Positions 43,477-50,309 of a stretch of 53,108 nt of DNA are shown piece by piece. The notes under the pieces were generated by a model that did not search any database, was not told where the DNA came from, and worked only from the letters and a program-made list of their open reading frames with translations. The DNA is taken from contig NZ_PCMX01000008.1 in NCBI RefSeq assembly GCF_002530675.1, positions 1-53,108 on the forward strand. The letters run 5' to 3'. Position 1 is the first letter of the stretch. The number at the start of each line of letters is the position of its first letter. The position numbers and the translations under genes are program-made. The DNA is from Flavobacterium columnare NBRC 100251 = ATCC 23463. Lineage in GTDB: Bacteria; Bacteroidota; Bacteroidia; Flavobacteriales; Flavobacteriaceae.

Positions 43477-44874
43477 ATGAAAAAACTATACTATTCCTTT
43501 TTTATTATAACTACCAGTATCGTATTAAATAGCTGTTCCTCAACCCAAAAAATAGAATTGATGCAACCCGAACCAGACAAAGCTTTACCTGTAAGTTATC
43601 CTACTCATTTATCCTACATAAATTTTCCCATACAACTAACAGTAAAAGATATAGAAAATCAAACCAACAAAGCCTTAACTGGTTTAATTTATGAAGATAA
43701 TAATTTAGAAGATGATAAAATCATGGTTAAAATCTGGAAGAATACACCACTTACCATGAATGAAAAGGATCAAAAATTACAAACTATTGTTCCTCTAAAA
43801 ATTTGGGCAAAAGTAAAATACGGAACTTCTTTATTAGGAATTGATCTTTATGATACGCGCGAATTTAATCTAAATGCAACGGTACGTTTACTCAGCAACG
43901 TTAATCTAGAAAATTGGCAAGTAATTACCGAAACACAACTACAAAATATTGAGTGGAATGAAAGCCCAACAGTAAGTATAGCAGGCAAAGATGTAAAAAT
44001 AACCTACTTAATTAATCCTACATTAAAGTATTTTAAGAACAAAATAGAAAAAAGTTTAGATGATGCTATTAGCAAATCATTAAATTTTAAAAAACAAATT
44101 ACAGAACTAATGCAAAAAGCAAGTGAACCTCTAGAAATGAACAAAAACTATGAAACATGGTTGCGTATCAATCCACAAGAAATTCACTCCACTCAAGCTC
44201 TACTAAAAGAAAACAAAATCAACCTGAATGTGGGGCTAAAATGTCAAATAGAATCTTTGGTTGGACAAAAACCTCAAAATACATTTGAAAAAAACAAACT
44301 CGTATTTAAAACCACACAAGAATTACCTAATAAAATAACAGCATCTCTGGTTGTGCAATCTACCTATCATGATGCTTCTAGATTAATAAACACTAATTTT
44401 AGAGGAAAAGAATTTAGTTCTGGAAATCGAAAAATTAGCATTCAAAATGTTGCCATTTGGCATAAACAAGGGAAAATGATTATTGCTCTTGATCTTTTAG
44501 GCAGTCTAAATGGTCGTATCTATTTATCTGGCTTTCCTAAATATGACACGGAAAAAAAAGAATTTTATTTTGACGATTTAGATTACGCTTTAGAAACTAA
44601 AAATAAATTGATAAAAACAGCTAATTGGCTCTTTCAAAGTGCTATTCTTCAGAAACTAAAAACCAATTGTAGATATTCTATTGCTACCAATTTAGAAGAA
44701 GGCAAAAAAAATATCATTCAATATATGAATAACTATTCTCCTATACAAGGTGTCTACATCAACGGAAAACTAACACACATTGATTTTGACAAAGTACAAC
44801 TTACTAACGAATCTATTTTAGGATTTTTAACCATTACAGGTAATTTGAAGGTGGAAGTAAATGGTTTACAGTAA
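43477..44874 (+). CDS. DUF4403 lipoprotein
   Basis: The 465-residue protein has a lipoprotein signal (ITTSIVLNSC, Cys20). The DUF4403 body has two similar halves: SYINFPIQLTVKDIENQTNKA near the N-terminus and related strands after LRINPQEIHSTQALLKENKI. It resembles lipid-binding tubular (BPI/SMP-like) folds in its repeated strand-helix pattern, but that is a loose impression. The function of DUF4403 proteins is not established. It is divergent from the TolC gene and ends at a strong bidirectional terminator. Confidence 0.85.
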   Translation: MKKLYYSFFIITTSIVLNSCSSTQKIELMQPEPDKALPVSYPTHLSYINFPIQLTVKDIENQTNKALTGLIYEDNNLEDDKIMVKIWKNTPLTMNEKDQKLQTIVPLKIWAKVKYGTSLLGIDLYDTREFNLNATVRLLSNVNLENWQVITETQLQNIEWNESPTVSIAGKDVKITYLINPTLKYFKNKIEKSLDDAISKSLNFKKQITELMQKASEPLEMNKNYETWLRINPQEIHSTQALLKENKINLNVGLKCQIESLVGQKPQNTFEKNKLVFKTTQELPNKITASLVVQSTYHDASRLINTNFRGKEFSSGNRKISIQNVAIWHKQGKMIIALDLLGSLNGRIYLSGFPKYDTEKKEFYFDDLDYALETKNKLIKTANWLFQSAILQKLKTNCRYSIATNLEEGKKNIIQYMNNYSPIQGVYINGKLTHIDFDKVQLTNESILGFLTITGNLKVEVNGLQ

Positions 44875-44884
44875 ATAGTTTTTT

Positions 44885-44920
44885 AAAAGGAGAGTTAGTT
44901 TTCAACTAACTCTCCTTTTT
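44885..44920. terminator. Bidirectional terminator between DUF4403 and the CxxC gene
   Basis: AAAAGGAGAGTTAGTT and AACTAACTCTCCTTTT form a perfect 16-bp stem with loop TTC. On the minus strand the stem includes the last codons and stop of the CxxC gene. Confidence 0.93.
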
Positions 44921-45121
44921 TTTATACATTTTATAAACATAATAACCTGCCAAACCAACCAAAATATAAGGAATTGCCATTAGGTAAACAATACCGTCAT
45001 TTATTGCTTCTCCTTGTGCCACATCTCCTGTACTTTCTAAGGATGCACGACACATTGCGCATTGTGCTTTAAAGGTTATAGGAAATAAAACATGAGCTAT
45101 AAAGAATAAAATATTTTTCAT
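44906..45121 (-). CDS. Small exported CxxC protein with one membrane helix
   Basis: The 71-residue protein has a signal peptide-like start (MKNILFFIAHVLFPITFKAQ), then at once CAMC (Cys21, Cys24), a polar stretch (RASLESTGDVAQGEAINDG), a membrane helix (VYLMAIPYILVGLAGYYVY) and a Lys-rich tail. After signal removal, the CAMC pair would sit at the very N-terminus outside the membrane. It follows the DUF420 and Sco genes on the same strand, so a role in copper or redox handling during oxidase assembly is plausible but not shown. ATG 45121 avoids overlap with DUF420; an upstream start at 45154 would overlap it by 11 bases. Confidence 0.72.
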   Translation of the reverse strand: MKNILFFIAHVLFPITFKAQCAMCRASLESTGDVAQGEAINDGIVYLMAIPYILVGLAGYYVYKMYKKKES

Positions 45122-45143
45122 TCTTATATTTCTACTTTTTGTT

Positions 45144-45683
45144 CTAACTAACATAATATGGAGAAATCATTAAATATACGATAACACCTGTTACTGCGAC
45201 ATAAAGCCATAAAGGAAATGCCCACTTAGCAATTAGTTTATGACGATCAAAACTTCCAGTTAATGCCCTTACGTATGTTATCAAAACAATTGGAATAATC
45301 GCTATTGAAAGCGCAATATGCGTAATTAAAATAAAAAAGTAGATTGATCTCATGATTCCAACTCCTCCATAGGGTGTTGACTCCGCAGTCATGTGATAGG
45401 CTACATACATTCCTAAAAAAGCTACAGAACAAGCTATTGCTAATTTTATTAATCGCTCATGTAAACTTATATTCCCTTTTTTAATAGATACTACAGCCCA
45501 AACCAAAAGAATAGCTGTTAAACCGTTTATTGTTGCATAAATAGGAGGCAAAAAGGTTAAAGGTTCTACATGAAACCCAAAATCTTTCAATTTAACTTTA
45601 AACAACAAGGCGACTACTAGAGGAATAGCAACCGACAAAATGGCAATCCCTACACTATACTTTTTTTCTAGATTATTTCCCAT
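45144..45683 (-). CDS. DUF420 membrane protein (CtaM-like)
   Basis: The 179-residue protein has five membrane helices: VGIAILSVAIPLVVALLF, YATINGLTAILLVWAVV, KLAIACSVAFLGMYVAYH, ITHIALSIAIIPIVLITYV and AFPLWLYVAVTGVIVYLM. Histidines conserved in DUF420 are seen in LHERL, AYHM, THIAL and RHKLIAKW. In Firmicutes a DUF420 protein (CtaM) is required for maturation of haem-copper oxidases. The position between Sco and a CxxC protein in an oxidase block supports the same role here. Confidence 0.88.
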   Translation of the reverse strand: MGNNLEKKYSVGIAILSVAIPLVVALLFKVKLKDFGFHVEPLTFLPPIYATINGLTAILLVWAVVSIKKGNISLHERLIKLAIACSVAFLGMYVAYHMTAESTPYGGVGIMRSIYFFILITHIALSIAIIPIVLITYVRALTGSFDRHKLIAKWAFPLWLYVAVTGVIVYLMISPYYVS

Positions 45684-45738
45684 ACTATTTTTCTATTGAA
45701 ATTAAAAACTATTACTGCTATTAAAAACTATTCAATAT

Positions 45739-46422
45739 TTATTCTGCTAATAATTTTGATATATCTTGCTTGATTTGTTTGATTCCTTCGGGTTTTAATC
45801 CATCATAGTATACTATCGGATTGCCATAGTTATCTTTACGACAGCGTATATTTCCTTCCTTATCTATTAAAGCAAACATACCTGAATGTTCAAAACCTCC
45901 ACTTACTTTCTTATTTTGCCCTACATATAAATTAAATCCTTTTTGAGCTAAATTGTATATCTTTTCTTGATTCCCTGTTAAAAAATGCCAATTCATTCCT
46001 TTTAAGTTCATACTTTCCGCATGATCTTTCAAAACTTTTTGGGTATCTGTATCAGGATTAATGGTAATAGATGCAATGCCAAAATTAGCATTGGAAGCAA
46101 AACTATCCTGTATCAATTTCATATTACGATTCATAATAGGACAAATAGTAGGACAAGTAGTAAAGAAAAATTCTACAACAAAAACTTTCTTTTTATAGGT
46201 TTCGTTTGAAATTGTTTTTCCTTCTTGATTAACCAAAGAAAACTTAGGTGCAGAACCTACGGTAAACAAATCACTTTTACCAACTCCTTGATCAACTATC
46301 GTACTCAAGCGATCACTTTTTACAATTTCTCCTTCTTTAATTCGCTTAATAATTTTTGGAATAAAAATAATCCCAAAAACTAAAACAACAAAACTAACTC
46401 CTATGTATGATTTGTTTTTCAT
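45739..46422 (-). CDS. SCO1/SenC/PrrC copper chaperone
   Basis: Sco proteins deliver copper to, or reduce, the CuA site of cytochrome c oxidase. The 227 residues show an N-terminal membrane anchor (IGVSFVVLVFGIIFIPKI) and a thioredoxin-like domain with the CPTIC motif (Cys90, Cys94 in FFFTTCPTICPIMNRNM). The third copper ligand is His179 (GGFEHSGMFALID). SITINPDTDTQKVLKDHA is also typical. All ligands are present, so it should bind copper. It is 20 bases downstream of a related gene that lacks these ligands. Confidence 0.93.
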   Translation of the reverse strand: MKNKSYIGVSFVVLVFGIIFIPKIIKRIKEGEIVKSDRLSTIVDQGVGKSDLFTVGSAPKFSLVNQEGKTISNETYKKKVFVVEFFFTTCPTICPIMNRNMKLIQDSFASNANFGIASITINPDTDTQKVLKDHAESMNLKGMNWHFLTGNQEKIYNLAQKGFNLYVGQNKKVSGGFEHSGMFALIDKEGNIRCRKDNYGNPIVYYDGLKPEGIKQIKQDISKLLAE

Positions 46423-46442
46423 AGTTAACTGATGTTATAATA

Positions 46443-47120
46443 TTATTTTTTATCATGTAAACGAAAATTTTCTTTATTCTTATTTCGTTTTAAAGCCAAA
46501 CGATATTCTCTCAAAAGTATTTTTATATCATCTGTCATTTCGTTATGCAAATCAGCAGCTGAAGTAGTGTTATAACTTTCTTTATATTCTTCTACCCCTT
46601 CTTTATTCTTACCTATACGTCCTCTATGATTAATATCTTTATCTAAAATAAACACTTCGGAAGTAGCACAATCATCTGAAAGTTTTCCTTTTAGTTTGAA
46701 AGAATCATAATAAGTTTGAATTTCAGGCTTAGAAGCAAAAACGATATGATAACCGGACATATTTTCGGTAAATCCTTTTAATTTTTCAAGCAATTCTTTT
46801 ATTTGATTTTGGTTCCCATCAACCACCAAAAAAACAACTTGAAAGTCTTTAAATCCAACGTATTTATCATAAATTTTTTGGTTAAAATTAAATACATTGC
46901 CTTGAATGCTCTTAATATCGCTTCCTAAAAATCCCATAACTGTTATTTTATCTCTTAATGTTACAGGTTCTTTATCTAAAGATTTCCATTGTTTAGGCAA
47001 ATCAAGATTACGCTTTGAGATAGTAGGTAAAAACAGTTGGTTATGAGTAGCCGAGGCAAAAATCAAATAAATAACAATTGGCAAAACCAACAAGATTATA
47101 AGTATTATTTTTTTCTTCAT
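46443..47120 (-). CDS. Membrane-anchored thioredoxin-fold protein without the CxxxC (Sco-like)
   Basis: The 225-residue protein has an N-terminal anchor (KKIILIILLVLPIVIYLIFA) and a thioredoxin-like order of elements. KITVMGFLGSDI is where Sco has its CxxxC, QVVFLVVDGNQNQIKELLEKL follows, then YHIVFASKPEIQTYYDSF, and EVFILDKDINHRGRIGK near the end. The only Cys is in SDDCATSE. I do not recognise a named family. The gene is first in the Sco/DUF420/CxxC run, so an assembly role for the oxidase is inferred from context. A -7 box fused to an upstream terminator precedes it. Confidence 0.75.
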   Translation of the reverse strand: MKKKIILIILLVLPIVIYLIFASATHNQLFLPTISKRNLDLPKQWKSLDKEPVTLRDKITVMGFLGSDIKSIQGNVFNFNQKIYDKYVGFKDFQVVFLVVDGNQNQIKELLEKLKGFTENMSGYHIVFASKPEIQTYYDSFKLKGKLSDDCATSEVFILDKDINHRGRIGKNKEGVEEYKESYNTTSAADLHNEMTDDIKILLREYRLALKRNKNKENFRLHDKK

Positions 47121-47142
47121 AATAAAGAATTTTGTGAGGATA

Positions 47143-47150
47143 CAAAAATA
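47143..47150 (-). promoter_or_regulatory. -7 box of the Sco-like operon, abutting a terminator
   Basis: The minus strand reads TATTTTTG directly after the T run of the terminator at 47150-47176, and 22 bases before ATG 47120. Confidence 0.5.
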
Positions 47151-47176
47151 AAAAAATCCCGATCTAAATCGGGATT
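47150..47176 (-). terminator. Terminator of the oxidase subunit operon
   Basis: AATCCCGAT and ATCGGGATT form a 9-bp stem with a 4-base loop, followed on the minus strand by TTTTT then ATTTTTG. It lies 20 bases past the subunit IV stop. Confidence 0.88.
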
Positions 47177-47196
47177 CTTTATGAATTAATATGTTG

Positions 47197-47547
47197 TTAA
47201 AAATTCCACTTTATAGTTGAATTTTTGAACACCTCAAATACATAATCAGCCTCAACTAATAAGATAAAAACTAAATATATTATTAAGAATACTAATGGCG
47301 CTACTATAGACCATCGTAAAGAAGAAACTTCTCCTTCAAGGTGCATAAACGACCACATAATCCCGTATGCTTTAGCTACAGTTAAGATAATGAAGATCCA
47401 ATTAAGTAAATTCGTACCTAAAACATTTGTAAAATAAAGTGAATCAGGCTTATAAATACCCAAAACAACTTCTATGATTGTTATAACAGAAAGTATTCCA
47501 AAAACTTTCCAAATTTTTCCCGCGTTCGATTCGTGTGCGTGTCCCAT
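47197..47547 (-). CDS. Cytochrome c oxidase subunit IV family protein
   Basis: The 116-residue protein has three membrane helices: IWKVFGILSVITIIEVVLGIY, LLNWIFIILTVAKAYGIMWSFMHL and WSIVAPLVFLIIYLVFILLVEADY. The motif KAYGIMWSFMHLEGE with its conserved His is typical of the prokaryotic subunit IV (COX4_pro) family. An N-terminal His (MGHAHE) is common in Bacteroidota members. It is the last gene of the ctaB to subunit IV run, 16 bases after the large subunit III. Confidence 0.9.
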   Translation of the reverse strand: MGHAHESNAGKIWKVFGILSVITIIEVVLGIYKPDSLYFTNVLGTNLLNWIFIILTVAKAYGIMWSFMHLEGEVSSLRWSIVAPLVFLIIYLVFILLVEADYVFEVFKNSTIKWNF

Positions 47548-47563
47548 AATCTTACTTTTTTTA

Positions 47564-48550
47564 TTATACTAAGTAGAAGAATGTAAATACAAACACCCAA
47601 ACTAAATCTACAAAGTGCCAGTATAAACCTACTTTTTCAACCATTTCATAAGTCCCTCTTCTTTCATAAGTACCTAAAAGAACATTAAAGAAGATGATAA
47701 TATTAATAACAACACCTGAAAGTACGTGAAAACCGTGAAATCCTGTAATGAAGAAAAAGAAATCAGCAAATAGTTTATTTCCATACTCATTTTGCTTTAA
47801 ATTAGCTCCTTCAACTACTGATTTAGCTCCTTCCAATCTTTTTAAAGATTCCTCACGAGTTAAAACGATTTTTTGTTTTGTTTCTGGATTAACCTTTTCA
47901 GAACGGATTAATAAATCAGGATTTGCCTTAAACCCCTCTACCACTTCTGCAACTGATACAGAAGGCAATGCTGACTCATCGACAAACCACAACCCTTGAT
48001 TACTTGTATGTTGTGTTCTTTCTTCTGGCAACTGTAACGCAAACTCATGCAAAGCTACACGTTTACCATTCTTATCAACAAATTGTAAAATTGACCCTCC
48101 TTTGGTTTCTACAGCACCATACTCGCCTTTGATAAAATTCTTCCATTCCCAAGCTTGAGAACCAACGAAGATTAAACCTCCGATAATAGTAAGGAACATA
48201 TAGATTGCTACTTTATCTTTTTTCATTTGGTGCCCTGCATCAACAGCTAACACCATAGTTACAGATGAAAAAATTAAGATAAAAGTCATCAATGCTACAT
48301 AATACATGGGAGCAGGTACTCCATGCATGAATGGGAAGTGAGTAAACACTTCATCGGCCAAAGGCCAAGTTTCAATAAATTTAAATCTTGAAAAACCGTA
48401 AGAAGCAAGGAATCCAGAGAAAGTTAAAGCATCCGAAACGATGAAGAACCACATCATCATTTTACCATAGCTTGCTTTCATAGGCTCGTTTCCGCCGCCC
48501 CAAACTTTACCTTCAGTACTTGTAGTAACTGTCGTTGCCATAGAATTCAT
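47564..48550 (-). CDS. Cytochrome c oxidase subunit III, long form with insertion
   Basis: The 328-residue protein has the subunit III core: KMMMWFFIVSDALTFSGFLASY, ALMTFILIFSSVTMVLAVDAGH, IYMFLTIIGGLIFVGSQAWEW, FFFFITGFHGFHVLSGVVI and GLYWHFVDLVWVFVFTFFYL. HGFHV and WHFVDLVW are the family signatures. Between the third helix and FFFFITGFHG there is an extra soluble stretch of about 110 residues (roughly 140-250), absent from standard subunit III. Codons 1 and 4 are both ATG; either may be used. It stabilises the catalytic subunit, whose gene is not in this window. Confidence 0.92.
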   Translation of the reverse strand: MNSMATTVTTSTEGKVWGGGNEPMKASYGKMMMWFFIVSDALTFSGFLASYGFSRFKFIETWPLADEVFTHFPFMHGVPAPMYYVALMTFILIFSSVTMVLAVDAGHQMKKDKVAIYMFLTIIGGLIFVGSQAWEWKNFIKGEYGAVETKGGSILQFVDKNGKRVALHEFALQLPEERTQHTSNQGLWFVDESALPSVSVAEVVEGFKANPDLLIRSEKVNPETKQKIVLTREESLKRLEGAKSVVEGANLKQNEYGNKLFADFFFFITGFHGFHVLSGVVINIIIFFNVLLGTYERRGTYEMVEKVGLYWHFVDLVWVFVFTFFYLV

Positions 48551-48584
48551 TTTAAAAAGTTGTCAAATTTACATTTTTTATTTT

Positions 48585-49163
48585 TTATACGAAATACAAA
48601 AATAGAAACAAATATACCCAAAGAAAATCTAAAAAGTGCCAAAACATCGCACCTAGCTCTATTCCAGAGGTTTGAGTAGAATTATACTTTTGTTTATAAT
48701 GATTATAAATTATAATTAACAAAGAAATCATCCCTGCAAAAAGGTGAACTAAATGCAACAAAGTCAACATATATAAGAATGAAGTTGTCACTGTACTTTC
48801 GCTTCCTGTAAAGTAATAACCCATTGCAATAATTTGACTAAATCCTGTAAATTGCAAAAAAACAAAGATCAAACCCAAAACAAAAGTTAACCCTAAGTAC
48901 AGTGAAGTCTTAGAACGATTATCTTTACGTATCGCCAACTTAGCCAAATGAATTGTTATACTACTCAAAACAATTACAATTGTGCTAATTACAAACGCAG
49001 GAGGCAAAACCATATCATGCACCCAGTCTTTACGAGAAGCACTAACTAAATAAGCACTAGTAAGCCCCGCAAACATCATAAACATACTTAACATCCCGAA
49101 TAACAAGATTAACTTGTATGAACGAACTTGTTTTTGCCTTTCTTCTTGTATAGTAATTTCCAT
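48585..49163 (-). CDS. Cytochrome c oxidase subunit III, short form
   Basis: The 192-residue protein is a second subunit III-family member with five membrane helices: LILLFGMLSMFMMFAGLTSAYL, LPPAFVISTIVIVLSSITIHL, TFVLGLIFVFLQFTGF, YMLTLLHLVHLFAGMISLLII and GAMFWHFLDFLWVYLFLFLYF. LLHLVHLFAG and WHFLDFLWVYL match the core. It lacks the insertion of its neighbour. Its ATG overlaps the ctaB stop by one base, so the two are translationally coupled. Subunit III pairs of this kind occur in caa3-type oxidase operons of Bacteroidota. Confidence 0.92.
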   Translation of the reverse strand: MEITIQEERQKQVRSYKLILLFGMLSMFMMFAGLTSAYLVSASRKDWVHDMVLPPAFVISTIVIVLSSITIHLAKLAIRKDNRSKTSLYLGLTFVLGLIFVFLQFTGFSQIIAMGYYFTGSESTVTTSFLYMLTLLHLVHLFAGMISLLIIIYNHYKQKYNSTQTSGIELGAMFWHFLDFLWVYLFLFLYFV

Positions 49164-50068
49164 TATCTTAAAAATTTATCTAAAACATACACTATTTGTA
49201 ATAGCGATATGTAAGTTACACTCACTAACATTAAACTCTTGGCTGCTTTTGGTGTTTGTTGTTGATACAACTTAACCGCATACAATAACATCCAAATCCC
49301 CATACCTAAAACCAATACGGCTGACAAACTAGATAAATACAACTGTCCTGTATAACCAAAACTTGGCAAAACAGAAGCCACCACCAACCAAATTGTATAC
49401 AAAATAGTTTGCATAGCCGTTGATTTATCTCGATTACCCGTTGGTAACATAAAAAAACCTCCCTTTTTATAATCATCAAACAAAAACCAGCCTATAGACC
49501 AAAAATGAGGGAACTGCCAAAAAAACTGAATCAAAAACAATGTACCCGCCTCAATTCCAAACTCATTAGTAGCAGCAACCCACCCTAACATAAAAGGAAT
49601 TGCTCCAGGAAAAGCACCTACAAAAACAGATAAAGGCGTTTTAGTCTTCATAGGTGTATATACACTCGTATACAAAAAAATAGAAATAGCCCCGAACATG
49701 GCCGATTTCTCATTGATATTATACAATACAACAACCCCTAAAACAGCTAAAACAGTTGCTATAAAAAAAGCTCTATTTACTGTCATTCTTCCCGACGGAA
49801 TAGGTCTATTTTTAGTACGATCCATCAAAGCATCCAAATCTTTCTCAATAATCTGATTATACGCATTTGAAGCACCCACCATACAATACCCACCAATGGT
49901 TAACATAATAAGGGTAATTACTGTATTCTGATTAATTTCATCAACTCCTAACATAAAACCAGCCAGAGAAGAAAAAACAACACTAACAGCTAAACCTGCT
50001 TTTGTTATTTCTTTGAAATCAAACAAAAAAGTTTTTAACGATAAAGATATTTTATGAGTAGCACTCAA
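49163..50068 (-). CDS. ctaB: Protoheme IX farnesyltransferase (haem O synthase)
   Basis: CtaB attaches a farnesyl group to haem B, giving haem O for the oxidase. The 301 residues are an UbiA-family prenyltransferase with eight or nine membrane helices. Both Asp-rich motifs are visible: NAYNQIIEKDLDALMDRTKNRP (about 69-90) and the later WSIGWFLFDDYKKGGFFMLP. The frame opens with TTG at 50068; no ATG lies in frame upstream before the -7 box, and a first ATG downstream falls inside the protein core. It is the first gene of the oxidase operon. Confidence 0.95.
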   Translation of the reverse strand: MSATHKISLSLKTFLFDFKEITKAGLAVSVVFSSLAGFMLGVDEINQNTVITLIMLTIGGYCMVGASNAYNQIIEKDLDALMDRTKNRPIPSGRMTVNRAFFIATVLAVLGVVVLYNINEKSAMFGAISIFLYTSVYTPMKTKTPLSVFVGAFPGAIPFMLGWVAATNEFGIEAGTLFLIQFFWQFPHFWSIGWFLFDDYKKGGFFMLPTGNRDKSTAMQTILYTIWLVVASVLPSFGYTGQLYLSSLSAVLVLGMGIWMLLYAVKLYQQQTPKAAKSLMLVSVTYISLLQIVYVLDKFLR

Positions 50069-50091
50069 AATAAAAATTTTAAAAATTGCGA

Positions 50092-50099
50092 CAAAGATA
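50092..50099 (-). promoter_or_regulatory. Candidate -7 box of the oxidase operon
   Basis: The minus strand reads TATCTTTG (TAnnTTTG), 23 bases ahead of the ctaB TTG start. The -33 position is T-rich but not TTTG. Confidence 0.5.
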
Positions 50100-50151
50100 C
50101 ATTTTAGTTTAAAAGTATAAAAATCTAAATTAACTTTAATTATATAGAAAG

Positions 50152-50175
50152 TCTTTTCTCATTAATGAGAAAAGA
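50152..50175. repeat. Perfect 24-base palindrome between ctaB and the adhesin gene
   Basis: TCTTTTCTCATT is followed directly by its complement AATGAGAAAAGA. It lies 84 bases upstream of the ctaB start and 135 bases upstream of the adhesin ATG. No T run follows. A regulator-binding site is one explanation. Confidence 0.75.
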
Positions 50176-50309
50176 TACAATTAACTCTAATTCTATTAAA
50201 ATCAAAAAAATAGGATTTCATCTTTATGAAAAATGTTATAAACTAGAATTATTTCTACAAAATAAGCTAAAAAAAACTATTAACTTTACGCTATAAAATA
50301 TTAAAAAAA

